In this document: positions 17,493-27,193 of the stretch, piece after piece
Position numbering within the stretch: the stretch's first letter is position 1
Layout of the letters: each line of letters opens with the position of its first letter
Origin: CAVURS01 sp963834425
Lineage (GTDB): Bacteria > Actinomycetota > Actinomycetes > Actinomycetales > CAVURS01
Assembly (NCBI GenBank): GCA_963834425.1
Contig: CAWIBR010000008.1
Span: forward strand, 62,001-126,000
DNA: 64,000 nt
Direction: 5' to 3'
The notes under the pieces: generated by a model
The model's database searches: none
What the model was told of the DNA's origin: nothing
The model's input: the letters and a program-made list of their open reading frames with translations, nothing else
Program-made: the position numbers and the translations under genes

Positions 17493-18483
17493 TCAAACCG
17501 CCTGGGCAGCAAGCGATTCGGACAACAACTCAACCGAGCGCAGCCGGGTCTCCACGGTCGGCGACTGGAAGGCCACGATCACCTCATCGGCCTGGGCCTG
17601 CTCGGCGAACGCCCGGACGAAGTGCGGCCGCCTCATCCCCGGTGCCCACCGCCGAGTAGGTCATCATCTGAGCGATCTGCTGACCACCGGGGGATTCGAG
17701 CAGCTCGTCCGCCTCGTCGTCGGTGATGCTGCGCCCGCGCGCGAGGAAGGCCCGGACCCGCGCGCGCCGGGCGATCTGGAACTGCCGCTCGGCCTCCTCG
17801 CGCGAGTCCGCTGCGATCACGTTCACGCCGGCGATGACGTACGGCGCGCTGGCTTGCGCCGAGGGCCGGAACTCACCGCGGTACGCCGCCACCGCATCGT
17901 GCAACGCCGCCGGAGCGAAGTGGGACGCGAAGGCATACGGCAACCCGAGCGCGGCCGCCAGCTGCGCGCCGTACAGGGACGAGCCGAGGATGTAGAGCGG
18001 CACGTCGGTGCCGGCGCCCGGTGTCGCGTTGACGCCCGGCACGCGGGTCTCACCGCGCAGGTAGCCCTGCAGCTCCAGCACGTCCTGCGGGAAGGAGTCG
18101 GCGCTGGTCGGATCGCGGCGCAACGCGTACATCGTGTTCTGGTCGGAGCCCGGTGCGCGCCCGAGGCCGAGGTCGATCCGCCCGGGGTGCAACGTCTCCA
18201 GGGTGCCGAACTGCTCGGCGATGGTCAGGGGCGCGTGGTTCGGCAGCATGACGCCACCCGCGCCGAGCCGAATCCGCTCGGTGTGGGCCGCGACGTGCGC
18301 GATGAGGACGCTCGTCGCCGACGAGGCGATGGTCGGCATGTTGTGGTGCTCGGCGTACCAAACCCGTTCGTAACCCAGTCGCTCGGCGAGCCGGGCGAGC
18401 GCGACACTTCCGGCGAAGCTGTCGGCCGCGGTCTGCCCGGCCGCGATCGGCGCGAGGTCCAGGATCGAGACGGGCAGCCTCAC
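17493..18483 (-). CDS. Luciferase-like (LLM class) flavin-dependent oxidoreductase (frameshift near the end)
   Basis: About 330 residues of the bacterial-luciferase fold (RLAERLGYERVWYAEHHNMP, IRLGAGGVMLPNHAPL, RIDLGLGRAPGSD). It uses reduced FMN or F420 to oxidise an unknown substrate. The first frame ends ALRPGVRRAGPGR at 17584. Moving one base near 17620 continues FAEQAQADEVIVAFQSPTVE and reaches a natural stop at 17493, the length normal for the family. Its GTG start overlaps the stop of the MFS gene by four bases, so the two form one unit. Confidence 0.83.
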
Positions 18484-19961
18484 TCGGACTCGTCTCCCAC
18501 GACGGTGCCGCCGGCGACGATGGCCAGCTCGGCGTGCGCCATCCCGGCCTGCTCACTCTGATGGGCGTCCAGCTCGGCGGTCGACCGCTTGGACGGGATC
18601 AACAGCCCAGCCAGCGTGGCCAGGACCAGCGCGACGGCCAGTACGGTGAAGCCGGCGGTGTAGCCGGACTCGTGGGGCAGCCCGGACGGCGCCAGGTTGG
18701 CCGTGACGATGCTGGCCATCACCGCCGCACCGATCGAGCCACCGATGGTGCGGATGTTGGCGTTCATGCCGCTGGCGACGCCGGTCTGGCTCGTCGGCAC
18801 GCCGCCGACGATGATGTTGGACATCGCGGAGAAGGCGAGGCCGAACCCCGCGCCCATCAGCACCATCGCGACGAGCACTTCCCAGATCTCGTCATGGGCG
18901 AACGCCATGAGCAGGAACGCTGGGACGCTGATCAGCGAGCCGGACACCAGGACCGCCTTGGCGCTGAACCGTGCCGACAGCCGGCCGGAGGCCGCGCCGA
19001 AGAAGAACATCGTGACCGCCATCGGCAGCACGATCAGACCCGACTCCGTGACGCTCGCGCCGAACCCGTAGCCGGCTGACTTCGGGGTCTGCAGGAACTC
19101 GGGCAGGAAGGCGAAGACCGCATACATCCCGACGCCGAAGAGGAACGCCACCAGGTTGGTCGGCCAGACCGCCGGCAGCCGCATCATGTTCAGGTCGATC
19201 AACGGTTGCTCGCTGCGCCACTCGACCCACGCCCACAGGGCGGCGAGCACGACGGCCGCGATGAGCAACCCGATCACCTTCGGGGAGGACCAGCCCCACT
19301 CGGGCGCCTCGCTGACCGCGAGCAGCAACGCGACCAGCCAGGCGGACAGCAAGACCGCCGCGAGCCAAGCGATCTTGCCGGGCGTGCGGATCGGCGACTC
19401 GGGGATGACGAAGTGCGTCGCGATCGCCGCGAGCGCGACGGCGATGCCGGGGATCCAGAACAGCCAGTGGTAGTTCAAGGTGTTGACGATCGGGCCGGCC
19501 AGCACCAGCCCGATGCCGCCGCCGACAGCGAGCAGCGCCGCGATGACGCCGACCGCTCCGGCCACCCGCTCGCGAGGGAACTCATCGCGAATGATGCCGA
19601 ACGACAACGGGATCAGGCCGCCACCGACGCCCTGGATCACTCGGGCGATGATCATGACGGTGATCGAGGTGGCGAGCGCGGCCAGGATCGAGCCGAGGGC
19701 CAGCACCACGAGCACGATGACGAGGACCTTCTCCTTGCCGTAAATGTCCCCGACCCGGCCCAGGATCGGCGTACAGATCGAGGCCGACAGCAGGTACGCC
19801 GTGAGCACCCACGTGACCGTGTCCTGGGTCGTGTGCAGCTCGCTCTGCAGCAACGGCAGGACGGGCGAGACCATCGACTGCAACAGCGAGAACGCCGTCG
19901 CGCCCACGGCGAGCACCAGGAAGGTCAGGCGGTAGTGCGATCGGGCCGCGGCGAGCGCCAT
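18480..19961 (-). CDS. MFS multidrug exporter, DHA2 (EmrB/QacA) type
   Basis: 493 residues with about 14 hydrophobic helices. The motif-A region is LGRVGDIYGKEKVLV, and the DHA2 motif-C-like stretch is IGLVLAGPIVNTLNYHWLFWIP. A proton-driven efflux pump of the inner membrane; the substrate is unknown. ATG 19961 is preferred to a start 90 bases upstream, because the conserved helix 1 follows directly and GAGGA lies about 12 bases upstream. It precedes the luciferase-like oxidoreductase with overlapping codons. Confidence 0.88.
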   Translation of the reverse strand: MALAAARSHYRLTFLVLAVGATAFSLLQSMVSPVLPLLQSELHTTQDTVTWVLTAYLLSASICTPILGRVGDIYGKEKVLVIVLVVLALGSILAALATSITVMIIARVIQGVGGGLIPLSFGIIRDEFPRERVAGAVGVIAALLAVGGGIGLVLAGPIVNTLNYHWLFWIPGIAVALAAIATHFVIPESPIRTPGKIAWLAAVLLSAWLVALLLAVSEAPEWGWSSPKVIGLLIAAVVLAALWAWVEWRSEQPLIDLNMMRLPAVWPTNLVAFLFGVGMYAVFAFLPEFLQTPKSAGYGFGASVTESGLIVLPMAVTMFFFGAASGRLSARFSAKAVLVSGSLISVPAFLLMAFAHDEIWEVLVAMVLMGAGFGLAFSAMSNIIVGGVPTSQTGVASGMNANIRTIGGSIGAAVMASIVTANLAPSGLPHESGYTAGFTVLAVALVLATLAGLLIPSKRSTAELDAHQSEQAGMAHAELAIVAGGTVVGDESE

Positions 19962-20067
19962 CGTCGGATGTCCTCGGGAGTGTCGGGCGAGCGGAGACAG
20001 CCTCCGCATCTGCTGTGTACACGGTAACCGGCCACCGCGGCCCGGCACCACACCGGTCCCGCGCGCC

Positions 20068-20073
20068 TACGCT
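20068..20073 (+). promoter_or_regulatory. -10 box of a leaderless gene
   Basis: TACGCT ends six bases before GTG 20080; no ribosome site is present. Confidence 0.5.
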
Positions 20074-20079
20074 CGGCGG

Positions 20080-21816
20080 GTGACCTCCCTGCCTCCTCAC
20101 GCACCGGCTGCCCCGACGCCGCTGGACACACCTCTCGTCGCACGGATCCGGGAGTCGGTCATCGGCGACGACCAGGTGCTGCCCGGCCCGTACGGCCCGC
20201 GCCGGGTGACCTACGCCGACTACACCGCCTCCGGCCGGGCGCTGAGCTTCATCGAGGACTTCATCCGCCACGAGGTGCTGCCGCGCTACGCCAACACCCA
20301 CACCGAGTCGAGCGGCACCGGCCTGCAGACGACCCGGCTGCGCGAGGACGCGCGCGCGATCATCCATCGGGCGGTCGGCGGCGACGAGGAGACGGTCGTG
20401 ATCTTCGCCGGCTCCGGCTGCACGGGCGCGATCGACAAGCTCGTCGCCGTCCTCGGTCTGCGGATCCCGTCCGCGATGGACGACCGGTACCAGCTCAGCG
20501 CGAGCATCCCGGCCGACCAGCGGCCGGTCATCTTCATCGGCCCGTTCGAGCACCACTCCAACGAGCTGCCCTGGCGCGAGTCGGTCGCCGACGTCGTGGT
20601 GATCCGGCAGGACGTCGACGGTCACATCGATGCCGCGGCGCTGGAACGCGAGCTGGTCCGCTACGCCGACCGGCCGGTCAAGATCGGCTCGTTCTCGGCC
20701 GCCAGCAACGTCACCGGCATCGTCACCGACACCTTCGGCATCTCGGCTCTGCTGCACGCCCACGGCGCCTTGTCCTTCTGGGACTTCGCCGCGGCCGCGC
20801 CGTACGTCGAGATCGAGATGTACGGCGGCCCGGAGCGAGATCCGTTGGCCTACAAGGACGCCGTCTTCTTGAGCCCGCACAAGTTCATCGGTGGCCCGAG
20901 CACGCCCGGGGTGCTCGTCGTCCGGCGCGAGCTGCTCACGAACCGGGTGCCGGCCGTGCCCGGCGGAGGGACGGTCACCTACGTCAACCCGACCGACCAC
21001 CGCTACCTCGACGACCCGATCCACCGCGAGGAGGGCGGCACGCCGGCGATCGTCGAGTGCATCCGCGCCGGCCTGGTCTTCCAGCTCAAGGACGCGGTCG
21101 GGGTCGACGTGATCCGCGCCCACGAGGACCACTTCCTGCGGCGAGCGGTGGCGGCCTGGCAGGACGAGCCCAACATCGAGATCCTCGGCAACGTCGGCGC
21201 CGAGCGGCTCTCGATCGTCTCGTTCGTCATCCGCGGTGCCACCGGCCGCTACCTGCACCACAACTACGTGGTGGCGCTGCTCAACGACCTCTTCGGCATC
21301 CAGTCGCGGGGCGGCTGCTCGTGCGCCGGCCCCTACGGACACGAGCTGCTCGGGATCGACGTCGAGCAGTCGCACGAGTTCGAGCGCGAGATCTCCCGGG
21401 GCTGCGAGGGGATCAAGCCGGGCTGGGTGCGGATCAACTTCAACTACTTCATCTCCGAGCGGGTCTTCCAGTACGTCGTGGAGGCCGTCCGGATGGTCGC
21501 TCGCGAGGGCTGGCGGCTGCTGCCGGACTACCGGTTCGACCCCCTGAGCGGCCGGTGGCGTCATCACGAGGGGGCGGTCGAGCCACCGCTGCGCCTGGAC
21601 CAGGTGTCCTATGACGCCCAGGGCACGATGACCTACCCGCATCGCCAGGACCGAGCACCGGAGTCCGAGCTCGACCGCTACCTGGGTGAGGCGGCGGAGC
21701 TGCTCGCCCGTACGCCGGTCGCCGAGCCGAATGCGTCCTCGCGGCACGTGCTCTCGGCGGACTTCGAAGCCCTCACCTGGTTCGACCTTCCGTCGGCCTG
21801 CCTGGCCGCCACCTAG
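20080..21816 (+). CDS. Class V aminotransferase / cysteine-desulfurase-like PLP enzyme
   Basis: 578 residues, longer than standard NifS-type enzymes. It shows the PLP fold with FAGSGCTGAIDKLVAVL, the substrate/PLP contacts FEHHSNELPWRE and SFSAASNVTGIV, the Schiff-base lysine in FLSPHKFIGGP (about K268), and a cysteine loop GGCSCAGPYG (about residue 413), as in desulfurases. The last 110 residues, after RINFNYFISERVFQYV, are a less conserved extension. It could move sulfur or selenium from cysteine/selenocysteine, or act on another amino acid. It is transcribed without a leader and converges on a Rieske gene. Confidence 0.82.
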   Translation: MTSLPPHAPAAPTPLDTPLVARIRESVIGDDQVLPGPYGPRRVTYADYTASGRALSFIEDFIRHEVLPRYANTHTESSGTGLQTTRLREDARAIIHRAVGGDEETVVIFAGSGCTGAIDKLVAVLGLRIPSAMDDRYQLSASIPADQRPVIFIGPFEHHSNELPWRESVADVVVIRQDVDGHIDAAALERELVRYADRPVKIGSFSAASNVTGIVTDTFGISALLHAHGALSFWDFAAAAPYVEIEMYGGPERDPLAYKDAVFLSPHKFIGGPSTPGVLVVRRELLTNRVPAVPGGGTVTYVNPTDHRYLDDPIHREEGGTPAIVECIRAGLVFQLKDAVGVDVIRAHEDHFLRRAVAAWQDEPNIEILGNVGAERLSIVSFVIRGATGRYLHHNYVVALLNDLFGIQSRGGCSCAGPYGHELLGIDVEQSHEFEREISRGCEGIKPGWVRINFNYFISERVFQYVVEAVRMVAREGWRLLPDYRFDPLSGRWRHHEGAVEPPLRLDQVSYDAQGTMTYPHRQDRAPESELDRYLGEAAELLARTPVAEPNASSRHVLSADFEALTWFDLPSACLAAT

Positions 21817-21836
21817 TCGACGGACTAGTCAACGGC

Positions 21837-22175
21837 CTACTCGATGGACAGGTTCGAACCCTCGAGCGCGACCCGGCCTCGCTTCAACGGCCAGACCCGG
21901 GTCAGCGCGACGAAGCCGGCGCTCAGCCCCGGGACCTTGGCGAAGATGCCTTGCGGGCCGCGCACCATCCGTCCGGTCGTGACGTCGTAGGTGGCTCCGT
22001 GCCACGGGCAGACCAGGCAGCCGTCCGGATCGATCGTGCCCTCGGCGAGGTCGGCCCGCAGATGGCGGCAGCGGCGGCCGACGGCGAAGTACGCGCCGTT
22101 GTTGCCGACGGCGTATCGGTCGACACCGGTGACCGTGCCCTCGGGCACCTGGTCGGCGGGAATCATGTGTGTCAT
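21837..22175 (-). CDS. Small Rieske [2Fe-2S] protein
   Basis: 112 residues. Cluster ligands are C36 and H38 (RRCRHLRADL) and C56 and H59 (CLVCPWHGATYD), the Rieske pattern CxH...CxxH. There is no signal peptide or membrane anchor, so it is cytosolic, most like the Rieske ferredoxins of dioxygenase systems or nitrite-reductase small subunits. GAGGAGG precedes the ATG. No oxygenase partner lies next to it. A short CTAGTC/GACTAG inverted repeat (21813-21828) sits between it and the aminotransferase stop. Confidence 0.85.
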   Translation of the reverse strand: MTHMIPADQVPEGTVTGVDRYAVGNNGAYFAVGRRCRHLRADLAEGTIDPDGCLVCPWHGATYDVTTGRMVRGPQGIFAKVPGLSAGFVALTRVWPLKRGRVALEGSNLSIE

Positions 22176-22276
22176 GCGGCCTCCTCGGGAGGTGCTCCCT
22201 CAGCGTTCGTCGGACCAGGGGTCGGCGTTCACGCCTGGTCGATCGGCAGACGATGGGCAGCGGGCCTCGGAGGTCG

Positions 22277-22282
22277 TAGGTT
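22277..22282 (+). promoter_or_regulatory. -10 box of a leaderless gene
   Basis: TAGGTT ends six bases before GTG 22289. Confidence 0.45.
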
Positions 22283-22288
22283 GCCCTC

Positions 22289-24024
22289 GTGACGTCGACC
22301 GACGAGTGGGAGCAGCTGCCGCTTGGCGCCATGCTCGCGGTCTGGGATGCGGTGCCGACGCTTGTCGTGGTGACGGCTGGCCCCGATCACACGCTGACCT
22401 ACCAGAACCCAGCATCGACAAGGCTTTTCGGGCCCCGTGCGTTGGGACGGCCGGTGGCCGAGGCGTTCCCGGAGCTCAGTGCTGACGGCTACGCCGCCAT
22501 GGAGGAGGTCTTCACCACAGGGGTGGCGATCACCATGCCCCGATCGACCCCGGGTGTCGTCGGAGTGGCCGGCGACGAGGTGCTGCTGACCCTGTTCTTC
22601 GCGCCGTTGGGGCCGAGCGGCGAGCCACCGCAGGGCGTCCTGCTGACCGCCGTCGACGTCACCGCGCAGGCGCACGCGGCCCGCGCTCGCCGAGCAGGCA
22701 GCCATCCTGGGCGAGATATCGGACCAGATGAACGCCGCCGCCGACCCGGCCGGCGCTCTGCAGCGGCTGACCGACACCCTCGTCCCGACCGTGGCCGACG
22801 TCGCTGCGGTGTTCGTCGTGCCCGAGCCGGAGGAGCGGGCCCGGCAGGCTCGGGCCCGGCGCCAAGCAGGGCAGCGAGGTCCGTTGCCGCCCAACGCGAT
22901 CACGATCACCCCCGAGCTGTTGGAGATCGCCGGCCCGCTGCCCCGACAGGACCGTGACGATCAGCCCTCACCCCTCGAGGGGCTGCTCGCCGCCGGCCGC
23001 TCGTTGCTGATCGACATCAACGTCGAGGGCGACGGGGCCGAGCCCCGGGATCCCGGTGATGGACGCGTGGTTCCGTCGCTGCGCGGCCCACAACCTGGCG
23101 GTGCTTCCGCTGACCCTGGCCGGGCGCCTCGCCGGTGCAGTGGTCCTGCTGTCGGCGGGGGATCGCGAGCCGTACCGATCGGGCGACCTGCCGTTCCTCG
23201 AGCAAGCGGCCGTCCGGGCCGGCACCGCCGTCAGCCACCTGCGGGTCTTCCGGCACAACCGCCAGGTCGCGCTCGACCTCCAACACGCCCTGCTGCCCGA
23301 GGTGCCGGTGGACCTGCCCGGCGTGGACGTCGCCGTGCGCTACCAGGCCGGCGGACCCGACGTCGAGATCGGCGGGGACTGGTGGGACGTCTGCGCGCTG
23401 AGCGGCGGGCGCACCGGCATCGGCCTCGGCGACGTCGCCGGGCGCGGGCTCCAGGCGGCGGTGGTCATGGGCCAGGCCCGGTCGGCGATGCGGGCCGCAG
23501 CCCTGGCCGACCGGTCGCCCGCCGCGGTGCTGGAGCTCCTGGACACGCAGCTGGCCGGCCTGTTCGAGGGGTCCAGTGGTGAGTCCGGTGGCGCTCCGCG
23601 GTTCGCCACCGCGGTCTACGCCGCCCTCGATCCGCAGGCCCAGCTGCTGCGGGTGGCCAACGCTGGCCATCCGCCGCTGCTCGTCAGCTATCCGGGAGAG
23701 CGGGCGGTCGAGGTGCAGGCGCGGCCGGGCCCCCCGCTCGGCCTGCGGATGCCGACGTACGACGAGTTGGAGGTGCCGTTCCCTCCCGGGTCGTTGCTCG
23801 TGGGCTTCACCGACGGGCTGGTGGAGTCGCGACGGCTCGGGGTCCAAGGCGGCCTGGAGCGGCTCGCGGCCTATCTGGATCAGCTGGCCGAGCACGAGGA
23901 TGTGCAGTCGATCGCCGATGGAGCCCTGCGTTGCATGGCCGAGTTCGTCGACCTCCACGACGACATCGCGTTGGTGGTGCTGCGCAGCAACCGACCCCGG
24001 ACCGGGGCCGAGCCGGTCAGCTGA
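22289..24024 (+). CDS. PAS-GAF-PP2C (SpoIIE/RsbU-type) serine phosphatase (two frameshifts)
   Basis: A regulatory phosphatase of about 578 residues read in three frames. An N-terminal PAS domain (AVWDAVPTLVVVTAGPDHTLTYQNPAS) is followed by a GAF domain (LQRLTDTLVPTVADVAAVFVV ... FLEQAAVRAGTAVSHL). Last comes a SpoIIE phosphatase domain with metal-binding IGGDWWDV, GLGDVAGRGLQAA, GFTDGLVESR and DDIALVVL. Breaks are near 22680 and 23045. It should dephosphorylate an anti-sigma-factor antagonist in response to a signal at PAS or GAF. No antagonist or anti-sigma gene is adjacent. Confidence 0.85.
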
Positions 24025-24032
24025 CCGGCTCG
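24009..24032. terminator. Perfect 24-base palindrome between convergent genes
   Basis: Twelve-base arms beginning CGAGCCGGTCAG meet with no loop. The palindrome spans the phosphatase stop codon and lies four bases before the stop of the convergent PTS gene. It has no T-run. It could form a bidirectional stem that limits read-through. Confidence 0.5.
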
Positions 24033-24035
24033 GAC

Positions 24036-26497
24036 TCAGCGCCTGGACCGGACCAGGTCGCGCACCTGCCCGGCGTCGGGGAGGGTGAGCGCGAGCTGAG
24101 CGAGGTCGTGGCAGGCGGCCAGGTCGAGCCCGCGGACCGCGGCCTTCACTGCGGGGACGGCCGGCGGCGAGACGCTGAGCGAGCGCACGCCGAGGCCGAG
24201 CAGGAGCGGTACGGCGAGCGGATCGGCGGCGGCGTCGCCGCAGACCGACACCTCGACCCGGCCCTCGGCATCCCGGGCGGCCCGGACGACCCGGTCGATG
24301 AGCGCAAGCACGCCGGGGTCGAGCGGGTCGGAAAGCGCTGCGACAGAGGCGTTTCCGCGCTCGGCGGCCAGGGTGTACTGGGTCAGGTCGTTGGTGCCGA
24401 TGCTGACGAAGTCGAGGTGCGGCAGGAAGGTCTCGATCTTCAGCGCCGCGGCCGGCACCTCGACCATGATCCCGACCCGCAGGCCGGCCGGGGGTCCGTG
24501 CGGCCCGGCGGCGTCGGCCAGGACGGCCCGGGCCTCCAGCAGCTCGCTGAGCGTCGACACCATCGGGAACATCACGTCGATCGGAGCCGTCCGGGCGACC
24601 GCGCAGATCGCCGCGAGCTGGTCGGCCAGCACGGACGGGTCGGTCTCGCGCAACCGGATGCCGCGCAGGCCGAGGAACGGGTTCGTCTCAGCCGCGATCG
24701 GCAGGTAGGGGAGCGGCTTGTCCCCGCCGACGTCGAGCGTGCGCACCGTGATCCGGCGCCCGGCCAGGGCGGCCGCGATGGCGGAGTACTCGGTCTGCTG
24801 CTCGTCGCGACTCGGCGGCGCCGACGCGGCCGAGGAAGAGGAACTCGGTGCGGACCAGCCCGGAGCCGTCGGCCCCGGCCGCGGCGGCAGCGCGAGCGTC
24901 CGCGATCGAGCCGACGTTGGCGGCCACGGTCACCGCGGTGCCGTCGCGGGTCACCGCCGGGTCGCCGGCCACGGCCAGATCGCGTGCGCGCTCGTCGGCC
25001 AGAACCGTTGCCCGGCGGGCGAACTCGCCGACCGTCGCCTCGTCCGGCGTCACGACCACCTCGCCCGTGCCGCCGTCGATGGCCAATCGAGTGCCGTCGG
25101 GGATCTCCAGCACGTCGGGCCCGGCGGCGACGACCAGCGGGATGTCGCGGGCGCGGGCCAGGATCGCTGCGTGCGAGGTCGGGCTGCCACCTGCGAGCAC
25201 GACGCCGGTGACGAGCTCGAGGTCGAGGCCGGCCGTGTCGGCCGGGCTCAGGTCGCCGGTCACCAGGATGCCGGGGCCGCTCAGCTCGGCCGGCACCGGT
25301 GCCGTCGAGGGCCCGCAGCACCTGCTCGCGGACGGCCCGGACGTCAGCGGCACGCTCGCGCAGGTAGGCATCGGGCAGGGCGGCCCACTCGGCTTCGACC
25401 CGCGCCAGCACGTCGGACCACGCCGCCGCCGCGCTGTCGCCGGCGTCGACCCGGCGGCGCACGTCGGCCAGCAGGTCGTCGTCCGCCAGGAGGGCCGCGT
25501 GCGCCGCGAAGATCTCGGCCTCCTGCTCGCCCGCCGCGGCCCGGGTGCGCTCGCCGACGGCCGCGAGCTCACGGCGTACGGCGTCCCGCGCGGCACTGAG
25601 GCGGGCCCACTCCGCGTCGGGGTCACCGGCCGGGGTCCGATCGACCCGAGCGGCGACGGCGTCGAGGCGACGGGCCGGCCCGATCGCGATCCCCGGGGCG
25701 CCGGGGAGCGGGCCGCTGCCGCGCGGTGCGGCGCCGTCGGGCGGCGCGGCGGGTTCGGCCGCCGGCGCGGACGTCTCAGTCGAAGTTGCGGCCGGCCAGC
25801 TGCACCACGCGGTCGACGGCGAGCTGCGCCTGCGGCCCGCTGGCGCTGACCTGGACCCGATGACCGTGCAGGGCGCCCAGCGTCGCGACCCGGCTCAGGC
25901 TCCGCGCCGGCACCGGGCCGGCCCCCGTCGTCAGGTTGGTCAGCCGCACGTCGGCGTCCAGGCTGCTCGAGCGCGCCGATCAGCCGGGCCGCCGGGCGCG
26001 CATGGAGACCGTGCTCGGGGGTGATCTCGATGACGGCGACGACATCCGGCCCACCGCCACCAGCCGGCGGCGGGTCGGCCTGGCATCGACGCAGCGGCGG
26101 CCGGGTCGCCGAGGTGCTCGGCCTTGGCGAGCAGCGCGGCACCGGCTTCGGCGGCGACCTCGGCGCGGCTCGCGCCGCCCGCAGCGGCGACGGCGGCAAC
26201 GACCAGACCCTCGACGATCGGCGCGGGGGAGAGCAGCACCCGTTCGCGAGCCGAAGGGTCGCTCAGCAGCTCCAGGGCGAGCTCGGCGGAGAGCACGGCG
26301 CTGCCGAGGTCCATCAGCACGACCACGCCGGCCGGGCCGTCCGCTCGCTCGATCGCCTCCTGGATCTGCACCGCGTCGGTGCCGAACGTGGTCTCGTCCA
26401 GCCCGGCGGCGACCTCGATCCGCACCGGCCGTCCGGCGAGCATCTCGCCGGCCAGCGCGACCGCGGCGTCGGCCAGCGCTCGGCTGTGCGAGACCAC
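24036..26497 (-). CDS. dhaM: PTS phosphoryl donor for dihydroxyacetone kinase: EIIA(DhaM)-HPr-enzyme I (several frameshifts)
   Basis: Three modules in order. First is a mannose-type EIIA/DhaM domain (VVSHSRALADAAVALAGEM, then VVVLMDLGSAVLSAELALEL). Then HPr, with active-site His in EHGLHARPAARL near 26030. Then a full-length enzyme I with phospho-His in GGSPTSHAAILARA (about 25175) and the PEP site SIGTNDLTQYTLA and SVCGDAAADP. The enzyme I part is about 575 residues, the normal complete length. HPr ends at a TGA near 25784, in a different frame from enzyme I, so either one fusion was misread or two genes abut. Other breaks are near 26090, 25960, 25300 and 24820. The first beta-strand has no ATG; GTG 26497 may be too late a start. 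It passes phosphate from PEP to DhaL. Confidence 0.78.
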
Positions 26498-26530
26498 GAC
26501 CAGGCCGACCAGGGCGGCTCGGCTGGTCGG

Positions 26531-27190
26531 TCAGAACGCCGCCTCGGTCGCGGCCTGGAAGAGCAGCGTCACCGTGGTGGCACCGGGGTCCTGGTGGCCG
26601 ATGCTGCGCTCGCCGAGATAGCTGGCTCGGCCCTTGCGGGCCTGCAGCGGGATGGTCGCGTCCCGACCGGCCGCGGCGGCATCCCGGGCCGCCACCAGCG
26701 CGTCGGACAGTGAGTTCTGTTGCGAGAGAGCCGCGTCCAGGGCATCGACGGCCGGGGCGAGCGCGTCGTACATCGTCTTGTCGCCCGCTTCGGCCTTGCC
26801 GCGCGCGACGACGCCGTCGAGCCCGGCGCGCAGCGCGATGGCGAACTCGGCCGGCGTCGCCGGATCGCTGTCACCGAGCCCGCCGCCGAAGCGCAGGAAG
26901 AAGGTGCCGAACAGCGGCCCGCTGGCGCCGCCGACCGTGGACACCAGGGTCATCCCGACCTTGGTGAGCAGCGCCTTCGGCGTGGCCGGCTGGGTCTCGT
27001 CCAGGGCCGCCACCACCGCCTTCATCCCGCGGTCCATGTTGGTGCCGTGGTCGGCGTCACCGATGGCCGAGTCGAGCGCGGTGAGCTCGTCGCGGTGCTC
27101 GGCGACCAGCCCGGCGAAGCGGCGGACCCAGTCGTCGAGGACCGCGGTCGTCACCTCACCCGGCGCCCCGTCGGTCAGCCCATCCGTCAC
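26531..27190 (-). CDS. dhaL: Dihydroxyacetone kinase subunit DhaL
   Basis: 219 residues, the ADP-binding subunit of PTS-dependent dihydroxyacetone kinase. The diagnostic metal/nucleotide motif DSAIGDADHGTNM is at about 40-52. GGASGPLFGTFFLRFGG and the C-terminal RKGRASYLGERSIGHQDPGA are intact. The bound ADP is rephosphorylated by DhaM and used to phosphorylate dihydroxyacetone on DhaK. It starts at GTG 27190, three bases after the DhaK stop; an ATG at 27184 is possible. Confidence 0.93.
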   Translation of the reverse strand: MTDGLTDGAPGEVTTAVLDDWVRRFAGLVAEHRDELTALDSAIGDADHGTNMDRGMKAVVAALDETQPATPKALLTKVGMTLVSTVGGASGPLFGTFFLRFGGGLGDSDPATPAEFAIALRAGLDGVVARGKAEAGDKTMYDALAPAVDALDAALSQQNSLSDALVAARDAAAAGRDATIPLQARKGRASYLGERSIGHQDPGATTVTLLFQAATEAAF

Positions 27191-27193
27191 GAG

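Noticed and set aside
19582..21747. 721-codon minus-strand frame across the aminotransferase and MFS genes
   Set aside because: Its C-terminal end is MFS coding read in the wrong frame, and the rest is antisense of the aminotransferase. No own motif.
21849..21866. GGTTCGAACCC, resembling a tRNA T-loop
   Set aside because: It lies inside the Rieske coding sequence, and no acceptor, D or anticodon stems can be formed around it.
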